Under the pieces are notes generated by a model. It saw nothing but the letters and a program-made list of their open reading frames with translations, did not search any database and was not told the DNA's origin. A stretch of 20,641 nucleotides of DNA from an uncultured Catenibacterium sp. (GTDB lineage: Bacteria; Bacillota_I; Bacilli_A; Erysipelotrichales; Coprobacillaceae). Of this stretch, positions 15,297 to 20,641 are shown piece by piece; position 1 is the stretch's first letter, and each line of letters begins with the position of its first letter. Location: contig CAAFPB010000512.1 of NCBI GenBank assembly GCA_900764725.1, positions 1 to 20,641 of the forward strand. The letters are read 5' to 3'. The position numbers and the translations under genes are program-made.

Positions 15297-15881
15297 TTAC
15301 ATGAAACTGCTGAAATCATGATTAATGATTTCTTTACATGAGAAGATACCATCTTCATATGTACATACAAAGATAGCACAGTTCTTAATACCTCTTTGAT
15401 AGTGAGCTACATTATATTCTTCAAAGTTTCTAATGAAGTTGGCACATGCAGCTCCATGAGATACAACTAAAACATTATTACCTTTTGTATTTTCCATGAT
15501 ATCAGTGATAGTCTTGACAACTCTTTCTTGTACTTCATTCTGTGATTCTCCACCATAAGTCTTAAAATAATCTAGATATGGTAATGGAGGATTGAGACAT
15601 TCATCCTTACCTTCGAATACTCCAAAGTTCATTTCCTTTAATCCCTTTAAACGTGTATAAGGCATTTTATGATGTGTCACTATTTCAAGAGTATCACTTG
15701 TTCTTTCACTTGTACTGCAATATGCATCATCAATATGAATATGATGATCATCAAACCACTTGCCAGCTACTTCTGCCTGCTTAATACCTACTTCTGTCAG
15801 AGGTGAATCACACCATCCTTGAATCTTATGCTGTAAGTTAAATAAAGTCTGTCCATGACGCATTAAATAAAGTGTTTTCAT
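15297..15881 (-). CDS. Histidine phosphatase family (phosphoglycerate-mutase-like) protein
   Basis: This is a 194-residue phosphatase of the branch-1 histidine phosphatase superfamily. The phosphoacceptor is His9 in LMRHGQTLFN; Arg in SERTSDT, Glu in LKEMNFGVFEG and the second His in VVSHGAACANF complete the active site. Family members act as phosphoglycerate mutases, GpmB-like or cobalamin/sugar phosphatases; the substrate is unknown. The start at 15881 follows GAAGGAGG with 7-base spacing; a TTG-initiated extension of nine codons was rejected. Its promoter is the MerR-type element at 15913-15943, so it is probably switched on by the divergently encoded MerR regulator, an unusual target for such a regulator (inference). 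Confidence 0.92.
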   Translation of the reverse strand: MKTLYLMRHGQTLFNLQHKIQGWCDSPLTEVGIKQAEVAGKWFDDHHIHIDDAYCSTSERTSDTLEIVTHHKMPYTRLKGLKEMNFGVFEGKDECLNPPLPYLDYFKTYGGESQNEVQERVVKTITDIMENTKGNNVLVVSHGAACANFIRNFEEYNVAHYQRGIKNCAIFVCTYEDGIFSCKEIINHDFSSFM

Positions 15882-15912
15882 TGTATTTCCTCCTTCAACT
15901 TTGTACAATGAA

Positions 15913-15943
15913 ATTATAAAACAAGGTAGTAACTACCGTGCAA
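15913..15943 (-). promoter_or_regulatory. MerR-type promoter and operator, 19-bp spacer
   Basis: Read on the minus strand: TTGCAC (15938-15943), a 19-base spacer, then a perfect TATAAT (15913-15918). The spacer holds the perfect dyad GGTAGT-N-ACTACC (15925-15937) immediately after the -35. An over-long 19-bp spacer with a dyad between the two hexamers is the hallmark of promoters activated by MerR proteins through DNA distortion. A MerR gene starts 21 bases to the right on the other strand. The dyad also lies in the merR leader, so autoregulation is likely. Confidence 0.8.
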
Positions 15944-15963
15944 GTAAAAAGGAGACGTTTTTT

Positions 15964-16362
15964 ATGTATACAATGAAAGAAGTATGTCAAATAGTAGGGT
16001 GGAACTATGAGACATTGAAATACTATTGTAAAGAAGGTTTAATACCTAACGTAAAAAGAGATAAGAATAACTATCGTATCTTTGATGAAAATAATATTGG
16101 ATGGATCAAAGGGTTACAGTGTTTAAAGAAGTGTGGTATGAGTCTCAAAGATATGCATCAATATCTTGATTATTGTATGCAGGGTCCTGTTTCTATTCCT
16201 GAACGTATGGATATGTTAGATCATACTAAAGAAGATCTAGAAAGAAGACTATCAGAAATACAGGAATCTTTAGATTATATTGAACATAAGAAAGAACTCT
16301 ATAGAGATATGCAGGAAGGTAAAAAGCCTTATGTAAGTAATGTCTATCATGTAGAGAATTAG
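15964..16362 (+). CDS. MerR-family transcriptional regulator
   Basis: This is a 132-residue regulator. Residues 1-70 are a MerR winged HTH (MYTMKEVCQIVGWNYETLKYYCKEGLIPNVKRD, then NNYRIFDENNIGWIKGLQCLKKCGMSL, broken by a few residues), and residues ~78-115 form the dimerising coiled coil (DHTKEDLERRLSEIQESLDYIEHKK). There is no sizeable ligand domain after it. The cysteines (C8, C23, C48, C52, C65) are scattered and do not form the classic metal site. The start at 15964 follows AAGGAG by 9 bases; the frame continues upstream to a TTG but would cross the promoter. It leads a five-gene operon and faces the histidine phosphatase across the MerR-type promoter. Confidence 0.92.
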   Translation: MYTMKEVCQIVGWNYETLKYYCKEGLIPNVKRDKNNYRIFDENNIGWIKGLQCLKKCGMSLKDMHQYLDYCMQGPVSIPERMDMLDHTKEDLERRLSEIQESLDYIEHKKELYRDMQEGKKPYVSNVYHVEN

Positions 16363-16370
16363 GTGATACT

Positions 16371-16631
16371 ATGATAGGTACAGTAGATTTTAATATGATT
16401 CTAGAATTGAATCGTTTATTAAAGAAAGAAGGCTATGACTATTCTGTTCATTCTATTGGTGGATGTGCTAGTTGTGGATTATCACTTAGATGTGATGGAT
16501 TAGAAAGTGATTTAGAAGATGTTATGAAGGTCATAAATAACTTTCTTAAAACAAAGTGGTTAAAGAGTGTTCCTAGTCTAGAAGACCCTTATACTCTTGG
16601 TATCATCTCTACATTTCATAAGGAGGTATAA
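16371..16631 (+). CDS. Small Cys-motif protein of unknown function (RDAC-family-like)
   Basis: This is an 86-residue soluble protein: an N-terminal helix (FNMILELNRLLKKEGYDYSVHS), then GGCASCGLSLRC with Cys32, Cys35 and Cys41 (CxxCx5C), then a helix with DLEDVMKVINNFLKTKW. The layout resembles, from memory, the small RDAC family of Bacillota, but the RDAC residues themselves are replaced here. The CxxC could bind a metal or work as a redox switch. It lies 8 bases after merR, and its stop overlaps the next start (TAATG), so it is co-translated with two regulators. It may be a modulator of one of them (inference). The start uses AGGTG. Confidence 0.7.
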   Translation: MIGTVDFNMILELNRLLKKEGYDYSVHSIGGCASCGLSLRCDGLESDLEDVMKVINNFLKTKWLKSVPSLEDPYTLGIISTFHKEV

Positions 16632-17014
16632 TGATGTTTCAATTAAACTATCAAAGTCATAAATCTGTCTATGAACAGATTGTAGATAATATCAAAGAAC
16701 AGATTATGACAGGTGTATTAGAAGAAAATACCCAATTACCTACAGTGAGAGAACTATCGCAGCTATTAACAGTCAATCCACATACAGTACAGAAAGCTTT
16801 TCAAACACTTGATCAAGAAGGTTATATTTATACGATTGCGAATAAAGGAATCTTTGTATGTTCAAGAAACAATATTAAAGTGGATGAAAAGAAGGTTAAT
16901 GATATCATTAATACAATCATGGGTGCTTATAAAGAACTCATGTATATGGGTATGTCCCAGGATGAAATACATAATAAGATATTAGAAAAGATGAAAGGTG
17001 GAACCCATGATTAA
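16631..17014 (+). CDS. YtrA-type GntR regulator
   Basis: This is a 127-residue short GntR protein of the YtrA subfamily. Residues ~8-78 are the winged helix (SVYEQIVDNIKEQIMTGVLEE, TQLPTVRELSQLLTVNPHTVQKAF, LDQEGYIYTIANKGIFV), and the C-terminal ~45 residues are helical and serve for dimerisation, with no effector domain. Subfamily members typically repress the ABC transporter operon they sit in and respond to cell-envelope stress. AGGAGG lies 4 bases before the ATG at 16631 and 7 before a second ATG at 16634; the latter is equally likely. It overlaps the ABC ATPase gene by 8 bases, as in the ytr arrangement. Confidence 0.92.
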   Translation: MMFQLNYQSHKSVYEQIVDNIKEQIMTGVLEENTQLPTVRELSQLLTVNPHTVQKAFQTLDQEGYIYTIANKGIFVCSRNNIKVDEKKVNDIINTIMGAYKELMYMGMSQDEIHNKILEKMKGGTHD

Positions 17015-17897
17015 AGTAAAAGATTTATACAAAGTAATTGATGGGGAAGTGATCCTTAATCATCTAGATATGCAGGTAGAAGAAGGCTCTATCTATGGTT
17101 TAATAGGTCCTAATGGGGCAGGTAAAACAACACTTATTAGACATTTAGTAGGTGTCTTAAAACAGGATTCAGGTAAGATTTTTATAGAATCACAACCTGT
17201 TTATGAAAACATAGAATTAAAGAGAAAAATAGGGTATATCCCTGATGATATGTACTTTATAGAAACAAGCTTGGAAAGAAATGCGAAGGTATATAGAGAA
17301 CTCTATCCATCATGGAACCAAGAAAGATTTGAAGAACTCTATCAAACATTTAGACTCAATCCTACAAAGAAGATACAAGCTTTTTCTAAAGGAATGAGAA
17401 AACAAGCTTCATTTTGTTTAATTATGTCTACTATGCCTGATTATCTTATTTTAGATGAACCAATAGATGGTTTAGATCCTATCGCAAGAAAACTAGTATG
17501 GAAATATATTATTGATGATGTCGCACAAAGAAACTTAACAGTATTAATCTCTTCTCATAACCTAAAAGAGTTAGAAGGTATAGTGGATCATGTCGGTATA
17601 TTATATAAAGGAAAAATCATGAGAGAATTTGATTTAGAATATATTCAAACTCATATTCATAAAATACAAGTTTCATTTGGAAAAAAAGAAGTCAGTTTAG
17701 ATGAACTAAACATTGTTTATCAAGAAGAGAGAGGTTCAATAAAAATATTAATCATAGAAGACTCTCTTACAAACATTAGAAGAGTAATAGGAGACCAATA
17801 TCCTTTGATCTTTGATATACTCCCTTTAAGCTTAGAAGAACTCTTTATGTATGAAGTAGGAGGAGAAGATGATGATATCCAAAAACTCATATTTTAA
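17007..17897 (+). CDS. ABC transporter ATP-binding protein (YtrB-like)
   Basis: This is a 296-residue ATPase. Walker A is GPNGAGKTT (34-42), the signature is the variant FSKGMRKQASF in place of LSGGQ, Walker B is LILDEPIDGLDP with Asp150/Glu151, and the H-loop is ISSHNLKELE. The KGM signature is common in YtrB-like exporters. It powers the permease encoded next. The ATG at 17007 has AAAGGTGG 5 bases upstream; a GTG at 16998 lies in the site and was rejected. The C-terminal ~75 residues after the nucleotide domain are probably a regulatory extension. It overlaps the permease by 29 bases. Confidence 0.94.
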   Translation: MIKVKDLYKVIDGEVILNHLDMQVEEGSIYGLIGPNGAGKTTLIRHLVGVLKQDSGKIFIESQPVYENIELKRKIGYIPDDMYFIETSLERNAKVYRELYPSWNQERFEELYQTFRLNPTKKIQAFSKGMRKQASFCLIMSTMPDYLILDEPIDGLDPIARKLVWKYIIDDVAQRNLTVLISSHNLKELEGIVDHVGILYKGKIMREFDLEYIQTHIHKIQVSFGKKEVSLDELNIVYQEERGSIKILIIEDSLTNIRRVIGDQYPLIFDILPLSLEELFMYEVGGEDDDIQKLIF

Positions 17898-19536
17898 TAA
17901 AACATTCTTTAAAAACCTTATGAAACGTTTCTGGATTATTAGTTTAGGCGTTATGGTCTCTTATGTTTTATCCTACCTATATCCTATTTATCAAGGTGCT
18001 GGTTCAGAAGGTTATCAATATTATGCCACTTATCTTAAGGGTTCTTATTTTACAGGAAATCTAATGATTTCTTTGATTGCGATACTCACAAGTGTCGCTT
18101 TACTCTATTTTTATCATAACCGTAGTGCAGCTACTATTATTCATTCTATGCCTATTAAAAGATCAGAACTTTACTGGACATCTTTTATTGCAGGTATGAT
18201 CTTTATGTTTGTACCTTTGATTCTTACTACAGGTATACTTATATTCTTCGGGAAAACAATACCTTTATATTATAGAGAACTTTCAATATATCACTGTTTA
18301 GGCTGGTTTTTGACTCAAAGTGCACTCATACTTTTTGCATATGGTATTACACAACTATGTGGTGTTATTACTGGTAATCTTTATTCACATTGTATATTAG
18401 GTGTATTCTTTAACTGTTTACCTTGGTTATGTTCACAATTCTTTACCATTCTTAAATCTGCCTTTACCTATGGTGTAGAAGAACCCTCTGTCGCATTTGA
18501 AAGCTACTCAACTGCCTTTAATTATATCTTGAGTCTAGAAAACTGGCTCACATTACGTACACTAGGCTGTTTATTTATATATATTGCGATAGGGATCAGT
18601 TTAATCTTTATTGCGTATTTCATCTATAAACGTGTTAATCTAGAGTATATTGGTTCTTCTGTTGTCTTTGATCGTTTAAGAGATGTTGTTGTTGTATTGG
18701 GAACACTTGTACTCTCTTCATTTGTGACATTCTTATTTATTTCTAATGAAACATCTATTCATACAATGAGACTTACATTTGTGGTTATAGGTATTATTGT
18801 TTCATTTGTAGGCTATTATATTTCAAGAATGATTGCAGACACAACACTCTATGTCTTTAATAAAAAGAACTTTAAGAAGTTTATCATCTATCTTATTGTT
18901 TTCTCTTTAATGTGTGTTTTCTTTGTCTTTGATATCACAGATGAAGAAAATAAGATACCTAAAATAGGGACTGTTTCTTATGTCACATTTAGTTCAGATT
19001 ATTCAGGTAATCAGGATGTAAAACTCAATGATTCTGACTCTATTGATATTGTGCATAACATTCATAAAGCTATCTTAAAAGCACCACATAATTCTAATAA
19101 TTCATCTCATTACTTTAATATCAGTTATCATTTAGTAGATGGTAAAACACTCACACGTTCTTACAACATCTCACAGGACTGCTTTGATACATATGTAAAA
19201 GATGATATGCAATCACTTTATAGAAATGGTGCTTATACAAATCATCTCTTTAGAGATATGCATTGGGTAGAAGTATCAGTGATGAATTATACAGATGATT
19301 CAAATGATACAATTTATTTAAAAGAAGAAGAGTTTAAAGGATTAAAGTATGCATTAAAAAAGGATTATGAGACACTTCCAATGGATACTATTTCAGATGC
19401 AATTAATAACTATAATTATAGTATTGAAGTGATTAATGATGCAGATTATGTATTAACTTTTTATATTAATAAAGATTTTGAGAATACCGTGACATACTTT
19501 AAAAAGAGAGGATATTATAGAAAGATATTTAGATAA
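17869..19536 (+). CDS. ABC transporter permease (YtrC/D-like)
   Basis: This is a 555-residue membrane protein. About eight hydrophobic helices are visible: near residues 22-42, 65-82, 105-126, 145-165, 170-195, 230-252, 270-290 and 300-316, with another at ~340-355 (KFIIYLIVFSLMCVFFVFDI). After that comes a ~200-residue extracellular domain with no further helices (residues ~356-555), similar in position to the C-terminal domain of permeases labelled DUF6449 (from memory). The HNRSAATIIHSMPIKRSELYWT motif is typical of this exporter group. The substrate is unknown; related systems respond to cell-wall antibiotics. AGGAGG lies 5-8 bases before the tandem ATGs at 17869/17872. No terminator follows before the LacI gene. 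Confidence 0.88.
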   Translation: MMISKNSYFNKTFFKNLMKRFWIISLGVMVSYVLSYLYPIYQGAGSEGYQYYATYLKGSYFTGNLMISLIAILTSVALLYFYHNRSAATIIHSMPIKRSELYWTSFIAGMIFMFVPLILTTGILIFFGKTIPLYYRELSIYHCLGWFLTQSALILFAYGITQLCGVITGNLYSHCILGVFFNCLPWLCSQFFTILKSAFTYGVEEPSVAFESYSTAFNYILSLENWLTLRTLGCLFIYIAIGISLIFIAYFIYKRVNLEYIGSSVVFDRLRDVVVVLGTLVLSSFVTFLFISNETSIHTMRLTFVVIGIIVSFVGYYISRMIADTTLYVFNKKNFKKFIIYLIVFSLMCVFFVFDITDEENKIPKIGTVSYVTFSSDYSGNQDVKLNDSDSIDIVHNIHKAILKAPHNSNNSSHYFNISYHLVDGKTLTRSYNISQDCFDTYVKDDMQSLYRNGAYTNHLFRDMHWVEVSVMNYTDDSNDTIYLKEEEFKGLKYALKKDYETLPMDTISDAINNYNYSIEVINDADYVLTFYINKDFENTVTYFKKRGYYRKIFR

Positions 19537-19547
19537 GGAGTGTTTTT

Positions 19548-20561
19548 ATGAGTATTACAATAACACAAATTGCGAAGCTTGCAGGTGTATCAAGGGGTAC
19601 AGTGGATCGTGTCATTCATAAACGTGGGAGAGTGGCACCTGAAGTAGAAAAGAAAATACTTAAGATTATGGAAGAGAATGATTACCATCCTAATATGTTA
19701 GGAAGAGCTCTAGCTGCTTCTAAATCACCTCTTATTATCGGTATGGTGATGATTGAAAGAGGAAATCCATTCTTTCATTTAATTGATGCAGGTATGAAGG
19801 AAGCCATGGCACAGTTTAGAGACTATCCTATTGAATTAGATTTTAGACATATAAATGGTGTAGATGAAGAAGAATATCTTAAGGTATTAGATGAATTAGA
19901 ACATTCTGTCAACGCACTTATCATATCAGGTATACAATCATCACGTATTATAGAAAAGGTCAATCATATCGCCAAACATATTCCTGTCATGACTCTTAAT
20001 ATTGATTTAGAAGAATCAAATAGAATAGGTTTTATTGGAATAGATGATTATAAAGCAGGAACATGTCTTGCAGGATTGACTCATGATATAACTAGACCAG
20101 GTGAAGATGTATTGATTTTATCTGGTTCAGAAACAATTCATTCTCAATCACAAAGAGTAAAAGGATTCTTAGATACAATGAAGCACTATCCTGATATTCA
20201 TCTCAGTGATGTCATATATACACAGGATGAACAGGATCAATCAGATGCTTTATTAAGACAAGCACTAAATAAGAAGTATTATAAGACAATCGTCATGATT
20301 GATTCATGGCTGGCGAATGCAGGAGAAGTTGTTTCTCATTATGATTATCATGATATCAATATCCTTGGATTTGATTTGATGTCACAAAATAAAGAGGCTT
20401 TAAAACAAGGTAAGGTAACTTATATTATAGATCAAAGTGCATATATGCAAAGCTATGAATGTGTGCATAAAGTATGTGAATATCTGATATATGGCACAAA
20501 ATTACCAGAAGGAATGAACTATCTTCCTATACATATTTATAATAAATATAACTTAGACTGA
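19548..20561 (+). CDS. LacI-family transcriptional regulator
   Basis: This is a 337-residue regulator. Residues 1-47 are the LacI HTH (TITQIAKLAGVSRGTVDRVIHKRGRVAPEV in pieces), followed by the hinge helix and a sugar-binding-protein-like domain from about residue 60 (IIGMVMIERGNPFFHLIDAGMKEAM, ALIISGIQSS, GFIGIDDYKAGTCLAG, ILGFDLMSQNKEAL, VTYIIDQSAY). This subgroup has the periplasmic-binding-protein type-1 sensor that binds a sugar. TAAGGAG lies 7 bases before the ATG. It starts 11 bases after the permease, so it may be transcribed with that operon, but its role probably belongs to the genes beyond the right edge, where a cre/LacI-type operator lies. Confidence 0.93.
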   Translation: MSITITQIAKLAGVSRGTVDRVIHKRGRVAPEVEKKILKIMEENDYHPNMLGRALAASKSPLIIGMVMIERGNPFFHLIDAGMKEAMAQFRDYPIELDFRHINGVDEEEYLKVLDELEHSVNALIISGIQSSRIIEKVNHIAKHIPVMTLNIDLEESNRIGFIGIDDYKAGTCLAGLTHDITRPGEDVLILSGSETIHSQSQRVKGFLDTMKHYPDIHLSDVIYTQDEQDQSDALLRQALNKKYYKTIVMIDSWLANAGEVVSHYDYHDINILGFDLMSQNKEALKQGKVTYIIDQSAYMQSYECVHKVCEYLIYGTKLPEGMNYLPIHIYNKYNLD

Positions 20562-20579
20562 TGAAAATCAGTCTTTTTT
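20555..20579 (+). terminator. Terminator of the LacI gene
   Basis: An 8-bp stem (AGACTGAT 20555-20562 with ATCAGTCT 20567-20574) closes a GAAA loop and is followed by T's. The stop codon lies within the left arm. This also ends the upstream ABC operon if it reads through. Confidence 0.9.
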
Positions 20580-20581
20580 AA

Positions 20582-20595
20582 TGGAAACGCTGTCA
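20582..20595. promoter_or_regulatory. cre-like (CcpA) or LacI operator
   Basis: TGGAAACGCTGTCA fits the Bacillota catabolite-response consensus TGWAANCGNTNWCA at 13 of 14 positions and has the CG centre of LacI/CcpA sites. It sits 3 bases after the LacI terminator, upstream of whatever gene follows outside the window. It may be the operator of the adjacent LacI protein instead. The rest of the tail (20596-20641) shows no clear gene. Confidence 0.55.
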
Positions 20596-20641
20596 ACCGA
20601 AATTGATAATGTCTCAAAAATAATCAAACATTAGCACCACA

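Noticed and set aside
19548..20561. LacI regulator as the controller of the ABC operon
   Set aside because: The operon already has its own YtrA-type regulator, and the LacI protein has a sugar-sensing domain; its 11-base distance may only reflect dense packing, and the operator-like site lies on its far side.
1..20641. CRISPR arrays, insertion sequences, prophage genes, tRNA or rRNA genes
   Set aside because: No regularly spaced repeats, transposase or integrase genes, tRNA-like folds or rRNA stretches were seen; every gene fits ordinary chromosomal content.

Overview
The window is A+T-rich DNA, densely packed and with strong AGGAGG-type ribosome binding sites throughout. It carries phosphotransferase sugar uptake, GntR, LacI, MerR and LytTR regulators, a lipoprotein with a Gram-positive-style lipobox and a YtrA-type ABC module. 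It therefore looks like a low-GC Bacillota chromosome, probably a gut anaerobe of the Erysipelotrichales/Coprobacillaceae type (inference from gene content and protein style; no 16S or marker gene here proves it). The first 21 bases are Illumina adapter, so the left edge is an assembly end and not biology.

Layout. (1) 22-4913, plus strand: the end of a glucose/maltose-type PTS EIIBC, an endonuclease/exonuclease/phosphatase-fold protein, 4-alpha-glucanotransferase (malQ) and alpha-glucan phosphorylase, closed by a strong terminator. This is a maltose/maltodextrin use operon: sugar enters through the PTS, MalQ rearranges glucans, and the phosphorylase releases glucose-1-phosphate. (2) 5002-6204: an RlmI-type rRNA methyltransferase, convergent with and overlapping a LytTR regulator that has a degenerate receiver. 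(3) 6825-7054: the longest non-coding gap. It is rich in structure: direct repeats with LytTR-like spacing, a hairpin and U-tract pointing into the lytTR leader, and a long hairpin that contains the start codon of the following small XRE regulator. (4) 7376-8889, minus strand: an AIM24-family protein and deoxyribose-phosphate aldolase (deoC). (5) 9008-10991, plus strand: a GntR/UTRA regulator and an intracellular GH32 beta-fructosidase, almost touching. (6) 11011-13243: a large uncharacterised three-helix membrane protein and a lipoprotein, translationally coupled. (7) 13315-14439: a DUF362 protein with two 4Fe-4S motifs. (8) 14463-15881, minus strand: a Cof-type HAD phosphatase and a histidine phosphatase. 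(9) 15964-19536, plus strand: MerR regulator, 86-residue Cys-motif protein, YtrA-type GntR regulator, ABC ATPase and ABC permease, as one tight operon. (10) 19548-20561: a LacI-family regulator with terminator, then a cre/LacI-type operator that probably controls genes beyond the right edge.

The points most worth following up are: the MerR-type promoter (19-bp spacer with a perfect dyad) that faces the histidine phosphatase; the structured leader between the lytTR and XRE genes; the unknown membrane protein/lipoprotein pair; and the habit of placing intrinsic terminators across stop codons, with new promoters starting at the U-tract.
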